A stretch of 64,000 nucleotides of DNA from Sinorhizobium fredii. Its GTDB lineage: Bacteria > Pseudomonadota > Alphaproteobacteria > Rhizobiales > Rhizobiaceae. The position numbers and the translations under genes were made by a program. Position 1 is the stretch's first letter. Each line of letters opens with the position of its first letter. The notes under the pieces are model-generated. The model had not been told where the DNA came from and did not search any database. It was given only the letters and a program-made list of their open reading frames with translations. Below, one piece after another: positions 27,749-39,400 of the stretch. The stretch lies in assembly GCF_002944405.1 (NCBI RefSeq), contig NZ_CP024307.1, positions 1 through 64,000 on the forward strand, written 5' to 3'.

Positions 27749-28965
27749 ATCAGCCGCTAAAACCGAACTCCTTCAGGGCTGGACCGGACGAGGACGGCCG
27801 GTTCGGTATTTTCGGCGGCCGTTTCGTCGCCGAGACTCTGATGCCGCTGATCCTCGACCTCCAGGACGAGTGGAACAAGGCCAAGAACGACGCGGCCTTC
27901 AAGGCCGAGCTCGATAGGCTCGGTGCTCACTATATCGGCCGGCCGAGCCCGCTCTATTTCGCCGAGCGCCTAACGGCTGAGCTCGGCGGCGCCAAGATCT
28001 ATTTCAAGCGCGAGGAGCTGAACCACACCGGCTCGCACAAGATCAACAATTGCATAGGCCAGATCCTGCTCGCCAAGCGAATGGGCAAGACCCGCATCAT
28101 CGCCGAGACCGGTGCCGGCCAGCACGGCGTCGCTTCGGCGACCGTCGCCGCCCGCTTCGGTCTTCCCTGCGTCGTCTACATGGGCGCCACCGACGTCGAG
28201 CGCCAGGCGCCGAACGTCTTTCGCATGAAGCTTCTCGGTGCCGAGGTGAAGCCCGTGACCGCCGGCAACGGCACGCTGAAGGACGCCATGAACGAGGCGC
28301 TGCGCGACTGGGTGACGAATGTCGACAGCACCTATTACCTGATCGGCACGGCCGCCGGCCCGCATCCCTATCCGGAGATGGTCCGCGACTTCCAGGCGGT
28401 CATCGGCCAGGAGGCGAAAGAGCAGATTCTTGCCGCCGAAGGCCGCTTGCCGGACCTCGTCATTGCGGCGGTCGGCGGCGGCTCGAACGCGATCGGCATC
28501 TTCCATCCCTTCCTCGATGACGAGGATGTTCGGATCGTCGGCGTCGAAGCGGGCGGCAAGGGACTTGATGGCGACGAGCACTGCGCCTCGATCACCGCCG
28601 GCTCGCCGGGCGTGCTGCACGGCAACCGCACCTATCTGCTGCAGGACGGCGACGGCCAGATCAAGGAAGGCCACTCCATCTCGGCGGGCCTCGATTATCC
28701 CGGCATCGGTCCGGAGCATGCCTGGCTCAACGATATCGGCCGGGTCGAATATGTGCCGATCATGGATCATGAAGCGCTCGAAGCCTTCCAGACGCTGACG
28801 CGGCTCGAAGGCATCATTCCGGCGCTCGAGCCATCGCATGCGCTGGCCGAGGTCATCAAGCGGGCGCCGACAATGGGCAAGGACGAGATCATCCTGATGA
28901 ATCTCTCCGGTCGCGGCGACAAGGACATTTTCACCGTCGGCAAAATTCTGGGAATGGGGCAGTAA
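27745..28965 (+). CDS. trpB: Tryptophan synthase beta chain
   Basis: 406 residues. PLP enzyme that joins indole and serine; the Schiff-base lysine is in HTGSHKINN near residue 100, the phosphate-binding GGGSNAIG near 247 and the family end SGRGDKDI are present. The start is GTG at 27745 overlapping the trpF stop (GTGA), preceded by AGGGAGCAGG. It works as an alpha2beta2 complex with TrpA, encoded five bases downstream. Confidence 0.97.
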   Translation: MNQPLKPNSFRAGPDEDGRFGIFGGRFVAETLMPLILDLQDEWNKAKNDAAFKAELDRLGAHYIGRPSPLYFAERLTAELGGAKIYFKREELNHTGSHKINNCIGQILLAKRMGKTRIIAETGAGQHGVASATVAARFGLPCVVYMGATDVERQAPNVFRMKLLGAEVKPVTAGNGTLKDAMNEALRDWVTNVDSTYYLIGTAAGPHPYPEMVRDFQAVIGQEAKEQILAAEGRLPDLVIAAVGGGSNAIGIFHPFLDDEDVRIVGVEAGGKGLDGDEHCASITAGSPGVLHGNRTYLLQDGDGQIKEGHSISAGLDYPGIGPEHAWLNDIGRVEYVPIMDHEALEAFQTLTRLEGIIPALEPSHALAEVIKRAPTMGKDEIILMNLSGRGDKDIFTVGKILGMGQ

Positions 28966-28970
28966 CGAGT

Positions 28971-29810
28971 ATGACCGCACGCATGGAGCAGAGGTTCGCC
29001 GACGTCGCGGCGGAAGGTCGCCCGGTCCTTGTCACCTATTTCATGGGCGGCGATCCCGATTTCGAAACGTCGCTGGCGATCATGCAGGCGCTGCCGAAGG
29101 CGGGCGCCGACGTGATCGAACTCGGCGTGCCCTTTTCCGATCCGATGGCCGACGGCCCGGCGATCCAGCTTGCTGGCCAGCGCGCGCTTAAAGCCGGGCA
29201 GACGCTTGCCAAGACGCTCGACCTCGCCCGCCGCTTCCGGACTGAGGATCAGCGCACCCCGATCGTGCTGATGGGCTATTACAATCCGATCTACATCTAC
29301 GGCGTCGAGCGCTTCCTGGATGACGCCGTCGAGGCGGGTGTCGACGGGCTGATCGTCGTCGATCTGCCGCCGGAAATGGACGACGAGCTCTGCATCCCGG
29401 CGCTGAAGAAGGGCATCAGCTTCATCCGTCTGGCGACGCCAACGACCGACGACCGCCGTCTGCCCAAGGTTCTCGAAAACACCTCCGGTTTTGTCTATTA
29501 CGTCTCGATGACCGGCATCACCGGTTCCTCTCTGCCGGATCCGTCGCTGATTGCCGGCGCGGTGGCGCGGATCAAGTCGCATACGAAGCTGCCCGTCTGC
29601 GTCGGCTTCGGCGTCAAGACCGCCGAGCATGCGCGGGTGATCGGCGCTTCCGCCGATGGTGTCGTGGTGGGGACGGCGATCGTCAACCAGATCGCCTCGA
29701 GCCTGACGGAAAGCGGTCAGGCTACCGACGCGACGGTGCCGGGTGTGGAAGCTTTGGTTCGAGGGCTTTCGGCCGGGGTGCGGGCGGCGCGCCTTGCGGC
29801 AGCCGAATAA
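28971..29810 (+). CDS. trpA: Tryptophan synthase alpha chain
   Basis: 279 residues. It cleaves indole-3-glycerol phosphate; catalytic Glu ([15 protein letters not shown]) and Asp in the same loop region are conserved, as is the phosphate-binding GFGVKTAE near residue 208. ATG at 28971, five bases after trpB. The next gene, accD, is on the same strand 52 bases later, a conserved rhizobial linkage. Confidence 0.96.
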   Translation: MTARMEQRFADVAAEGRPVLVTYFMGGDPDFETSLAIMQALPKAGADVIELGVPFSDPMADGPAIQLAGQRALKAGQTLAKTLDLARRFRTEDQRTPIVLMGYYNPIYIYGVERFLDDAVEAGVDGLIVVDLPPEMDDELCIPALKKGISFIRLATPTTDDRRLPKVLENTSGFVYYVSMTGITGSSLPDPSLIAGAVARIKSHTKLPVCVGFGVKTAEHARVIGASADGVVVGTAIVNQIASSLTESGQATDATVPGVEALVRGLSAGVRAARLAAAE

Positions 29811-29862
29811 TCGCCCATATTGGCGCGCAGAAGCCGAAGGACATCTTCAGGAGTCTACTTAA

Positions 29863-30777
29863 GTGAACTGGATCACAAACTACGTTCGGCCGAAGATCAA
29901 TTCGATGCTCGGCCGCAGGGAAGTTCCGGAGAACCTCTGGATCAAGTGCCCTGAAACCGGCGAGATGGTGTTCCATCGCGATCTCGAAGAGAACAAGTGG
30001 GTCATCCCGCAGTCTGGCCATCACATGAAGATGCCGGCAAAGGCCCGGCTGAAGGATCTCTTCGATGGCGGAATCTACGAAACCCTGCCGCAGCCGAAGG
30101 TGGCGCAGGATCCGCTGAAGTTCCGCGATTCGAAGAAATATCTCGACCGCCTGCGCGACAGCCGGGCCAAGACCGAGCTCGAGGACACGATCGTCGCCGG
30201 CCTCGGCCTCGTCCAGGGCGTCAAGCTGGTCGCCGTCGTCCATGAGTTCAACTTCATCGGCGGTTCGCTCGGCATGGCGGCCGGCGAGGCGATCATCAGG
30301 GCCTTCGAGAAGGCGATTGCCGAGAAGTGCCCGCTGGTGATGTTCCCGGCTTCCGGCGGCGCCCGCATGCAGGAAGGCATCCTGTCGCTGATGCAGCTTC
30401 CGCGCACCACGGTTGCGGTCAATCTGCTGAAGGAAGCGGGCCTACCCTATATCGTCGTGCTGACCAACCCCACCACCGGCGGTGTCACGGCATCCTATGC
30501 GATGCTGGGCGACATCCACCTGGCCGAACCGGGTGCGGAGATCGGCTTTGCCGGCAAGCGGGTGATCGAGCAGACGCTCCGCGAAAAGCTCCCGGATGGC
30601 TTCCAGACCTCGGAGTACCTCCTGGAGCACGGCATGGTCGATATGGTCGTCAAGCGCCACGACCTGCCGGCGACGCTTTCGCGCCTGCTGAAGATCCTGA
30701 TGAAGAAGCCGGCGGAGGCCGCAAGGCGCGAGAGCGGCTCCCAGGTTTCGCCCTTGCCGCTCGCAGCCCGGGCCTAG
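29863..30777 (+). CDS. accD: Acetyl-CoA carboxylase carboxyltransferase beta subunit
   Basis: 304 residues. With AccA it transfers carboxyl from biotin to acetyl-CoA, the first step of fatty acid synthesis. The carboxyltransferase core is intact ([45 protein letters not shown]). The N-terminal zinc ribbon, four cysteines in E. coli, is degenerate: only the first (LWIKCPETG) remains, the others being replaced in PETGE and IPQSGHH. The start is GTG at 29863 with CAGGAG nine bases upstream. Confidence 0.95.
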   Translation: MNWITNYVRPKINSMLGRREVPENLWIKCPETGEMVFHRDLEENKWVIPQSGHHMKMPAKARLKDLFDGGIYETLPQPKVAQDPLKFRDSKKYLDRLRDSRAKTELEDTIVAGLGLVQGVKLVAVVHEFNFIGGSLGMAAGEAIIRAFEKAIAEKCPLVMFPASGGARMQEGILSLMQLPRTTVAVNLLKEAGLPYIVVLTNPTTGGVTASYAMLGDIHLAEPGAEIGFAGKRVIEQTLREKLPDGFQTSEYLLEHGMVDMVVKRHDLPATLSRLLKILMKKPAEAARRESGSQVSPLPLAARA

Positions 30778-30858
30778 GCCGCCGCACCAGCTCTGTTTGA
30801 TTCTCTAGACTTGTGCGCCTTTCCGGGGCGCGCAAACGTTGCTGTAAATGTTTTGATT

Positions 30859-30902
30859 CGCTGCAATTCCGTTTAGGAATCATCTGGCAGCGTCAATTTT
30901 TT
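30859..30902 (+). terminator. Likely terminator between accD and folC
   Basis: CGCTGC (30859-30864) pairs with GCAGCG (30887-30892) and AATTCC with GGAAT inside it, followed by TCAATTTTTT. It ends 11 bases before the folC start, so it could attenuate read-through into folC. Confidence 0.55.
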
Positions 30903-30913
30903 GAGGCAAGAAC

Positions 30914-32257
30914 ATGGCGGCGGCACAGGTCAGCGAGGCGGCGCAGGAGATTGAAAAACTTCTGGCTCTGCATCCCAAGGGATTCGACCTGTCGCTCGAC
31001 AGAATCACGCGGCTGCTGGCCGCGCTTGGCAACCCGCAGGACCGCCTGCCGCCGATCATCCACGTCGCCGGCACCAACGGCAAAGGCTCCGTCACCGCGT
31101 TTTCGCGGGCGATCCTCGAGGCTGCAGGCCTCAGCGTCCATGTGCACACGTCGCCGCATCTGGTGAACTGGCACGAGAGATATCGGCTCGGCGTCAAGGG
31201 CGGCAAGGGTGCGCTCGTCAGCGACCCGGTGCTGGCCGATGCTGTCCGGCGCGTGGCGGAAGCCAATGCCGGCCAGAAGATCACCGTCTTCGAGATCCTG
31301 ACGGCCGTCACCTTCTTGCTTTTCGCGGAGCATCCGGCCGATGTCGCGGTCATCGAGGTCGGCCTCGGCGGCCGCTTCGACGCGACGAATGTCATTGTCC
31401 GGCCGGCGGTCTCTGTCATCATGCCGATCTCGCTCGATCACCAGGCCTATCTCGGCGACCGGGTGGAACTGATCGCCGCCGAGAAGGCCGGAATCATGAA
31501 GCGCGGCTGCCCGGTGGTGATCGGCCATCAGGAAGAAGACGGCGTGCGCGAGGTGCTGGTCGAAACGGCCGAGCGGCTCGGCTGCCCGATGTCCGTCTAC
31601 GGCCAGGATTTCATGGCGCATGAGGAATTCGGCAGGCTGATCTTTCAGGACGAGAACGGCCTTGCCGACCTGCCGCTGCCCCGCCTGCCGGGCCGGCATC
31701 AATATGCCAATGCGGCGGCGGCGATCCGCGCCGTCCGGGCGGCCGGTTTCGACGTGCCGGAGGCGGCGATCGAGAAGGGCCTGGCCGGGGTCGAATGGCC
31801 GGGCCGGCTGCAGCGTCTTGCCGGCGGCAAGCTCTCGCACTACGGGCCGCCGGCCGCCGAAATCTGGGTCGACGGCGGCCACAATCCCGGCGCCGGCCAG
31901 GTGATCGCCGAAGCCATGGCGACCTTCGAGGAGCGAGATCCGCGGCCGCTGTTCCTGATCATCGGCATGATCAACACCAAGGATCCCGTCGGCTACTTCA
32001 AGGCCTTCCTCGATCTCGCCGAACAGGTCTTCACCGTTCCGATCCACGGCTCGGATGCGGGGCTTGACCCGGTGGCGCTGGCCGCCGATGCGGCCTCAGC
32101 CGGTCTCGAGGTAAACGCCGCATCATCGGTCGCCGAAGCACTCGGGCTCATCGCCGAGCTCACCGAAGAGGACCCCGTGCCCCCGCGCATCCTGATCGGC
32201 GGTTCGCTCTACCTCGTCGGCGACGTGCTTTCGGAGAATGGCACGCCGCCGCGGTAA
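30914..32257 (+). CDS. folC: Bifunctional folylpolyglutamate/dihydrofolate synthase
   Basis: 447 residues. It adds glutamate to dihydropteroate and to folates. ATP loop GTNGKGSVTAFS near residue 54, the HTSPHLVNWHERYRL omega-loop region, IEVGLGGRFDATNV and WVDGGHNPGAG in the C-terminal domain are all present. ATG at 30914 with GAGGCAAG upstream. It follows accD, as in E. coli and rhizobia. No oddities. Confidence 0.95.
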   Translation: MAAAQVSEAAQEIEKLLALHPKGFDLSLDRITRLLAALGNPQDRLPPIIHVAGTNGKGSVTAFSRAILEAAGLSVHVHTSPHLVNWHERYRLGVKGGKGALVSDPVLADAVRRVAEANAGQKITVFEILTAVTFLLFAEHPADVAVIEVGLGGRFDATNVIVRPAVSVIMPISLDHQAYLGDRVELIAAEKAGIMKRGCPVVIGHQEEDGVREVLVETAERLGCPMSVYGQDFMAHEEFGRLIFQDENGLADLPLPRLPGRHQYANAAAAIRAVRAAGFDVPEAAIEKGLAGVEWPGRLQRLAGGKLSHYGPPAAEIWVDGGHNPGAGQVIAEAMATFEERDPRPLFLIIGMINTKDPVGYFKAFLDLAEQVFTVPIHGSDAGLDPVALAADAASAGLEVNAASSVAEALGLIAELTEEDPVPPRILIGGSLYLVGDVLSENGTPPR

Positions 32258-32272
32258 TCGTCAGACTGCATT

Positions 32273-32388
32273 CGCCCCTCATCCCGCTGCCGCGACCTTC
32301 TCCCCGTTTTTGACGGGGAGAAGGGTTTTTGCCGCGCGCTCTCCGTCCCCTCGCCCCGCCTGCGGGGAGAGGGTTTGGGTGAGGGGCG
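32273..32388. repeat. RIME-like palindromic intergenic repeat, copy 2
   Basis: About 116 bp, ends CGCCCCTCA and TGAGGGGCG. Inside are CTTCTCCCCGT/ACGGGGAGAAG and GCCCCGCCTGCGGGGAGA hairpins. Outer ends and internal blocks match copy 1 at 16950-17060. Confidence 0.8.
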
Positions 32389-32423
32389 ATTGAAGGCGGT
32401 GCGTGTCGTCAGAAGGCAAGTAG

Positions 32424-32448
32424 AAAGCCCGGACATAGCCGGGCTTTT
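32424..32448. terminator. Bidirectional terminator between folC and trxA
   Basis: AAAGCCCGG (32424-32432) pairs with CCGGGCTTT (32439-32447) and T residues flank both strands. Confidence 0.85.
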
Positions 32449-32476
32449 CATTATCAATCGTCAATCAATTCGCGGC

Positions 32477-32797
32477 TTAGACCGCGTTGGAAATCCACGA
32501 GCTGAGCGCGGTCTTCGGCGCGGCGCCGACCTTGATGTCGGCGACTTCGCCAGCCTTGAACATGGCGAGCGTCGGGATCGAGCGGACCCCGTATTGAGCG
32601 GCGAGTTCCGGGTTTTCATCGATATTGAGCTTGGCGACCTTGACCTTGCCGGCGAGCTCGGTGGCGATCTCTTCGAGGCTGGGGGCAATCATTTTGCACG
32701 GACCGCACCATTCGGCCCAGAAGTCGACGACGACCGGCTCGGCGGAATTCAGCACTTCTTTTTGAAAATTGGACGCATCGACTTTCACAGTTGCCAT
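32477..32797 (-). CDS. trxA: Thioredoxin
   Basis: 106 residues, a classical thioredoxin. The redox centre is WCGPC at about residues 31-35, with the cis-Pro loop SIPTLAMF near residue 74. It reduces disulfides in ribonucleotide reductase and other proteins with electrons from thioredoxin reductase. The ATG is preceded by GGAGCAG. Convergent with folC; 82 bases downstream of addA on the same strand, so it may share that transcript. Confidence 0.97.
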   Translation of the reverse strand: MATVKVDASNFQKEVLNSAEPVVVDFWAEWCGPCKMIAPSLEEIATELAGKVKVAKLNIDENPELAAQYGVRSIPTLAMFKAGEVADIKVGAAPKTALSSWISNAV

Positions 32798-32878
32798 CGG
32801 CTGCTCCTTCGGAATGGCATTGTCCAGATATTGTGCCTCATGTGAGGCCTCGCCGCTGGATTTTCAATATCGTGTATC

Positions 32879-35800
32879 TCACTTTGTCGCGAGCTCTTCA
32901 AGGCTCCCGTCCAGCATTGGGTCGGGAAGCACCCACACGGCCGGGCCTTCGGTGAAGATCAGCACGCAACGGAATTGCTTGCCGGGATAGAGCGGCCTCA
33001 AGAGTTCGCGGTAGATTGCGAGCTGCCGCCGGTAGACGGTCGGAATTTCGGCGACCGAGGCCGGCACTTGGCGATTGGTCTTGTAATCGGCGATCGTCAC
33101 GGTGTCGCCGGCAACCGCCAGGCGGTCGAGCCGGCCGGATACGGCGAATTCCTGACTGCCGAGCTTGAGCGTTCCCATGACGGAGACTTCTGCACGGCTC
33201 TGTTCGCCGAAGAGCGGCTGCAAATCCGGATGCTCGAGCACCTCGATCACGGCACGGCTAAGTGCCTGCCGCTCCGTATCCGGCCAGCGTGGCACGGCCC
33301 GGCTGAGGTAACGCTCCGCCGCGTCCCGGCGCTCGGCGCCGTCGATCGTCGGCAGCACCTGCAGCAGCCGATGCAGGATCGCACCGCGCAGCATTGAGAA
33401 CTTCGGCGCTGTCTGTGCCGCAAAGAGAGCCGAGCCGACGATCGTCTCTTGCTCCGGATCGTCGATCGCCACGCTCGTTCCCGAAGGGGCGAGCGGTCGC
33501 GGCAGCCGGCGCTGCGGCGGCAAGGGGGTGAAGAGTGCCCGCGGCAGGCTGGATGCCGTCGCCGGAGGCTTGCTCTCCGAGTCCTCGCGTACCGGGACGG
33601 CGACCGGCACACGCGCTTCGCGCCAGGCATGGCCCGTCCATTCCTCGCCGCCGGCTGAAAAGACCATCGGCGTCGCCCGGCCCTTCGGATCATGCGCTAA
33701 TGTGCCTTGAACCATCGCATGCCAGGTATCGAGGTTCTGCCGCTGGCCGCGATAGCCGCAGACGATCAGCCGGTCCGCCGCGCGCGTCATGCCGACATAG
33801 AGGAGGCGGCGATATTCTTCCTCGGCCAGGCGCTTCAGCCGCTCGTTGTCGGCGGCGATCAGCGAATTCGACGCCGAGCCGGGAGCGCGCCAGACGGGCA
33901 CCCCGAGCATCGAGCCGTCCGCCTGGGGCTTCTCCAGGAAGCGGAGGTCCGAGACCTGCTGACGGACGAATGCTTCGCCGCCGCCGTCGACCAGAAAGAC
34001 GACCGGTGCCTCGAGGCCCTTGGCGGCGTGCACGGTCATGACGCGAACCTCGTCGCGTTCCTTGTCCTGCTCGCGCTTGACCGTCGGCGCCTCGATCTCG
34101 AGCGTCGAGACGAAGGCCTGCAGGCCGGGCAGCCCGCTCCGCTCATGGTCGAGCGCAAAGGTCAGGAATTCGTCGAGGATATCGCTTACCTCGCTGCCAA
34201 GCCGCGCCAGGAAGGCGCGCCGGCCGCCATTGGCGCCGAGCACGCGGGCATAGAAGTCGTGCGGCAGCAGGTTGCGGGCAAGCTCGCCATAGCCGGCGAG
34301 CATCCGCACGACCCGATGATATCGGCTTGATTCCTCGGCGCCGAGCTGTTGCAGCCGTCGCCAGAGACTTTCGCCCTCGGCCCGGCGTGCCGCCAGTTCG
34401 AAGACATCGTCCTCGCCGAGATCGACGAGCGGGCTCTTCAGCAGCGCCGCGAGCGACAAATCGTCCTCGGGCAGCAGCACGAAACGGCCGAGCGCCAGGA
34501 GATCCTGGATGGCGATATGGTTGGTGAGCACGAGCCGGTCGGCGCCTGCGACCGGAATATTGCCGCGGCGCTTGAGTGCACGCGTCAGGGCATTGACGAA
34601 GGCGTCGCGCTTGCGCACCAGCACGATGACGTCGCCGGGTCGCATCGGGCGTCGGGCGCCCTTTTCGATCACCGTCTCCTTGCCGATCCAGTCCTCGAGC
34701 ACGGCCGCGATGCGCCGGGCAAGAATGTTCACCGGAGCCCGCTCCGGCGTCGCATCGAAGGGCGCCGTCCAATCCTCTTCGGAGCTCACCGGCTCGGGCG
34801 CGATGATGTCCCAGATGTCGACGGCGCCGGGGTGTCCGATCCGGTTCGAGGCGTGCACGATCGCCTCGCTGCGGGCGCTCAAGCCCTTCGCATTGCCCGG
34901 ATTGGCAAAGACCGTGTCGACGGCGGAAAGCACGTCGACCGTCGAACGGAAGGAGAGCTGCAGCCGGATGGGGCTGAAATACTTGCTTCCGGCGCGCACC
35001 CGCCGTTCGGTCTGGATGCTTTCGCGCGAGAATCGCTCGGGACGCGCGCCCTGGAAGGAGTAGATCGACTGCTTTTCGTCCCCGACCGCAAAGATCGTCC
35101 GCTCGTTGGCGCGCGCTGTTTCGCCGGCGAAGAAATCGGCGGCGAGCGCCTGGATGATTGTCCATTGGGCGGGGCTCGTGTCCTGGGCCTCGTCGATGAG
35201 AATGTGGTCGATGCCCTGGTCGAGCTTGTAATGGACCCAGGCGCCGACATCGCTGCGAGAAAGCAGCGCAGCCGTGCGGTTGATCAGGTCCTCGAAATCG
35301 AGTTGGCTGCGCCGCTTCTTGAGGTCTTCGTAGTCCCTGTTGAGCCGTTCGGCGAGGATCAGCGCCGCGCGCGTCGCCTCGTACATCCGGACGATGCTGA
35401 GCCGGTCGGCGCAGGTTGTGATGTGCTTGCGCGCCTCTTCGATGAGCGGCGCCAGTTCAGGCGCCTGCGCCAGCATTGCCTTGTTGAAGAAGGCCGAATC
35501 CGCCTTCGGCTTGCCGCCGCCGTTGAAAAACACGCCGAGAAGCCCGGCAAAGCGCTCCTCCGCATCGGCGGCCTCGCGGGCCGCCTTCAAGCCCTCTGCG
35601 ATCTCCCCGGGTTTCACTCCGCCAAGGCTCAGCGCGAGCTCGATATAGCGCTGAAGCGCCGCGCCGTTGAGGCCGGCAAGCGGCCAGGCTCCGGCCATCA
35701 CGCTCGCGGCCGTCTCCCCCGACGCAAGACCGAGCGCGGCTCGCAGGTGCTTCTCCCGCCCGCCTTTTACGGCGGCGTTATCGAGAAAGGCCTGGATCGC

Positions 35801-36448
35801 CGCGCGGTTCGCCACGATCGCCTCCAGCAGCTTTTCAAGGCCGGTATCGTCGGCGAGGTCGAGGACGGTGGCGAAGGCATCCGCAAGCTCGCCCTCGTCC
35901 TCGGCGGCGGTGGCCGTCAGCAGGGCGCGGCGCGCATCGGAAAGCAGCACCGCCGCGGCCCGATCGTCGAGGACGGAAAAGTGTCCCGCCACGTTCGCCT
36001 CGAGTGGAAACTGATGGAGCAGCGCTTCCGAGAAGGCGTGAATCGTCTGGATCTTCAACCCGCCCGGCGTTTCGAGCGCCTTGGCAAAGAGCCGCCGCGC
36101 CTCCTCAATCTTGGCGAGGGAGGGTCGCGTGCCCTCGATCGTCTCTATGCGCTTTTCCAGAGCGGCATCATCGAGCGTCGCCCATTCGGCGAGGCGCTCG
36201 AAGATGCGGTTCGACATCTCCGAGGCGGCTGCCTTCGTATAGGTCAGGCAGAGAATGGCGGAAGGGCGGCAGCCGGAAAGCAGCAGCCGAATGACGCGCT
36301 GCGTCAGCACATGCGTCTTGCCCGAGCCGGCATTGGCCGAAACCCAGGCCGAGCGCGCCGGATCCGAGGCAAGCGATTGCCGCTCGGTGGTCCAGTCGAG
36401 CCACGCCTTGGGCGTCCTCTCCTCCGGGCCGAAAGCCTCATTCCTCAT
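32879..36448 (-). CDS. addA: Double-strand break repair helicase AddA
   Basis: 1189 residues, UvrD/RecB-type helicase plus nuclease. Walker A is ANAGSGKTHVL near residue 38; LTYTKAAASEMSNR follows, DEAQDTSPAQW is the Walker B region, and VMTVHAAKGLEAPVVFLVD is motif V. The C-terminal RecB-like nuclease has VTIADYKTNRQ. With AddB it resects double-strand ends for RecA loading. The ATG at 36448 overlaps addB by 11 bases; a longer frame to 36514 is a read-back into addB. Confidence 0.95.
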   Translation of the reverse strand: MRNEAFGPEERTPKAWLDWTTERQSLASDPARSAWVSANAGSGKTHVLTQRVIRLLLSGCRPSAILCLTYTKAAASEMSNRIFERLAEWATLDDAALEKRIETIEGTRPSLAKIEEARRLFAKALETPGGLKIQTIHAFSEALLHQFPLEANVAGHFSVLDDRAAAVLLSDARRALLTATAAEDEGELADAFATVLDLADDTGLEKLLEAIVANRAAIQAFLDNAAVKGGREKHLRAALGLASGETAASVMAGAWPLAGLNGAALQRYIELALSLGGVKPGEIAEGLKAAREAADAEERFAGLLGVFFNGGGKPKADSAFFNKAMLAQAPELAPLIEEARKHITTCADRLSIVRMYEATRAALILAERLNRDYEDLKKRRSQLDFEDLINRTAALLSRSDVGAWVHYKLDQGIDHILIDEAQDTSPAQWTIIQALAADFFAGETARANERTIFAVGDEKQSIYSFQGARPERFSRESIQTERRVRAGSKYFSPIRLQLSFRSTVDVLSAVDTVFANPGNAKGLSARSEAIVHASNRIGHPGAVDIWDIIAPEPVSSEEDWTAPFDATPERAPVNILARRIAAVLEDWIGKETVIEKGARRPMRPGDVIVLVRKRDAFVNALTRALKRRGNIPVAGADRLVLTNHIAIQDLLALGRFVLLPEDDLSLAALLKSPLVDLGEDDVFELAARRAEGESLWRRLQQLGAEESSRYHRVVRMLAGYGELARNLLPHDFYARVLGANGGRRAFLARLGSEVSDILDEFLTFALDHERSGLPGLQAFVSTLEIEAPTVKREQDKERDEVRVMTVHAAKGLEAPVVFLVDGGGEAFVRQQVSDLRFLEKPQADGSMLGVPVWRAPGSASNSLIAADNERLKRLAEEEYRRLLYVGMTRAADRLIVCGYRGQRQNLDTWHAMVQGTLAHDPKGRATPMVFSAGGEEWTGHAWREARVPVAVPVREDSESKPPATASSLPRALFTPLPPQRRLPRPLAPSGTSVAIDDPEQETIVGSALFAAQTAPKFSMLRGAILHRLLQVLPTIDGAERRDAAERYLSRAVPRWPDTERQALSRAVIEVLEHPDLQPLFGEQSRAEVSVMGTLKLGSQEFAVSGRLDRLAVAGDTVTIADYKTNRQVPASVAEIPTVYRRQLAIYRELLRPLYPGKQFRCVLIFTEGPAVWVLPDPMLDGSLEELATK

Positions 36449-39400
36449 CGTCGTCCTCGCCGTCAGCGGTCGCCCATTCGGCGACGCGCGCCAGGTGATC
36501 GTATTCGCCGCCATAGTCCCGTTCCTTCTGGACGATCAGGCGGGAGGCGAAACCGTAGCGGCCGCTGGTCAGCGCCGCGAGCAGCTTCCTGAGTTCGGAA
36601 AGCGATTCTTCCGCCAGCTGTTCGGCGGTCTTGGTCTCCCTCGACTTGCTGTTCTCGTTGTTGACCGTATCGACGGCAAAGCGGCTGCCAGGCTTCAGGC
36701 GGACATAGCGCAGCGAATCCGGCCGCGCCGGTCCGATGGTCGCAAAAGCACCCGCCTTGAGGGCGGCCGCTTCGAGGGAGAGCTGCGGGTCGAGCAGGGC
36801 CCGTGCCTCCTTCGCTGAAGGGCTGGAGCCGGTCTTGTAGTCGATGATGTCGACGGTGCCGTTGGCCAGCCGGTCGAGGCGGTCGGCTATGCCGGTCAGC
36901 CTGATATCCGAGATGCCGATCTCCATGGCTGCGGGGACTTCCGTGAAAGACCTGACGATGCCGGTCCGGCGCTCCCGCTCCCAGGAAAGAAACGCCCTTG
37001 CGACCGCTTCGAAGCGCGGTCGCCAGATCGTGTCGATGTGCGTCGGCAGGTTCTCCTCGTCGAAGGCCTCGCGGATCAGCCGCGCCATCGCCGCCTGCCC
37101 CTCGCTGGAGGCGGGATCGAAGCCACCTTTGACGAAGCGGTCGACGATGCGGTGGTAAAGCAGGCCGCGTTCGACAGCACTCGGATCGCGATTGAAGGGG
37201 TCGATCGGCTCCAGCCGCAAGATGCGGCGCGCATAGATGGAATAGGGGTCGCGGCGAAGCTTGGTCACTTCGCTGAAGGAATATTTGCGCGGCTGCATGT
37301 CGGCCGGCGGCTTCGGCTGCGGCCGCTCGCTGAGTGGTTGGCGCTCGCCGTCGTCGAGCATGCGCATCCAGTGAAGATAGCTCGCGCCATTCGCCTTGAG
37401 CTGCTCGGTGAACGTTTTGCCGCCGAGCGCCTGCAGCCGCTGCAGCCAGCGCGAGGCGACCGTCGGCGCCGAGCCCTGGCGCATGGAGCGGGAAAGGATG
37501 AGGCGGCGCGTTCCGCAGGCCATCTGGAAGTCATGGGCGAGCTGGCCGATGCGCCGCTCTGGCGGTTCGAGGCCGATACCCGATTTCATTGTCCGAGACA
37601 GGAAAGGGTCGTTCGAGGTCTGCGCCGGCCAGGTGCCTTCGTTCATCCCGCCGAGCACCACGAGATCGACGCTCTGCAGACGCGATTCAAGAGCGCCGAA
37701 GATGAAGACGCGCGGGTGCCGCATGGATCGAGGTTTCACCGCTTCGCTGGCGGCAAGCGCCTCGACGATGTCGCACCATTGCCGCCCGTCGGCCTCCATC
37801 TGCCCGTCGGTCTCGATGATGCCGCGCAGAAGCGTCGCCAATGCTTCGCCGGCTTCCGAACCCCAGAGCCCGCCGAGGCTGCCGCGTTCGTCGATGGCGA
37901 CGGCTTCCAGCGCGCGGCCCGTGCGCTCCGCCCAATCGGCGAGCGTCAGGGCTGTCGTGTGCTGGCGACCGCTTTCCGGGCCGCCGGAAATGGTACTCGT
38001 CAACGGCCCGACGGCCGCGGAAAGTCGTCGGGCGAGTGCCCGCGCGAGATCGACATCCTTCGGGTCGATGCCGCCGCGCCACGGCCTCGGGTGCCGCTCG
38101 GTGCGCTGCCGGGCGAGCGCCCTATCGATCCCGAGTTCGAGAGCGGAAATGTCGGATATGTCGGTGCCGCCGCGAAGCGCCACGAGCTCCAGCACGTCGG
38201 CGGTACGGCGTGCGACTTCCGCCGTCTGGCCGAGCCGGGCGAGCGGATGCTTGAGCAGCGCGACCAAAGCCACCGGATCGTCGGGCCTGAGGGTCGCCTC
38301 CAGCAGCAGCCGGGTAAGCCCACCCGCCGCCGTTGCCGAGAGCGGAACGCCGGCGGAATCATCGGCTTCGATGCCGAAGCGGGCGAGCTCGGCGCCCACC
38401 CGCCGCGCAAGGCCGCGATCGGGCGTGATCAGCGCTGCCTGGCTCTCCTCGTCGCCTTCGAGTGCCAGCCTCAGCGCAATGGCAATCGCGGTCGCCTCCT
38501 CGCGCTCGTTCGCCGCTTCGATCAGCGCCACGTCCGCGAAGGCCGCGGAGAGCGTCTCCGGCTCGAAGGTCTCGCGGGCCTCAGTCCAGCCGTCGGTGGC
38601 CTCGGCCGGCAGCAGCGCCCGCGACACGACCAGGGCGCGATCGCCGAGATCGTCGTCGAGCGATCCCAGCACCGGCACGTCGCGACGATCGATACGCACG
38701 CGTTTCAACAGGCGGTGCAACCCGTATTGCGGATGCGTGCGGCTTGCCGGACCCCTTGGGCCACGTTCGGCTTCCTTGCCAATCAACTCCCATTCCGTGT
38801 CGCTCATCATGAGGTCCAGGCCGGGGAGCACGATCGTGCCGTTCGGCAGCGCCTTCACTGCGGCGATCAGCGCTGCCGTCGCCGGAATCGAGCCCGTCGA
38901 GCCGGCGATGATGATCGGTCCGCTTGCCTTGCCGGCGGCGATCCGCTGCGTTTCGGCCCTGAGCATAGCGTTGCGATGGCGCGCCGGCGAAGAGTGCTTG
39001 AGCTCGTTGAGCCGTTCCGGCCAATAGGTCCGGGCGATCTTCAGGAAGGCAAGCGTCAATTGCCACCAGAGCGCATGTTCGCCAGCATCGAGCCCGTCGA
39101 GCGCCTCCCAGTCGAGCTCCTCCGTCTCGATCGCATCGATGAGTTCGGCGAGATTGCGCGCCAGCCAGATGGCGTCGGCCGGGCTTGCCGGTGCGATCAG
39201 CGGACTTTCGGCATGGATGTCGAGGACCACCTGCGGTAGGCGGTTGCGCCAGGCGAGAATGAGGCGGCCGAGCTCGATCAGCCGCGCCGTGCCGGAAAGC
39301 GGCGGCGCAAGATCGAGGATCGCCGGCATCTCGGCGTCGAAGAAGCCGCTGTCGTCGTCCGTCTCGCCGAGGGGCCGGATCACCGGCAGGATCGCCGAGC

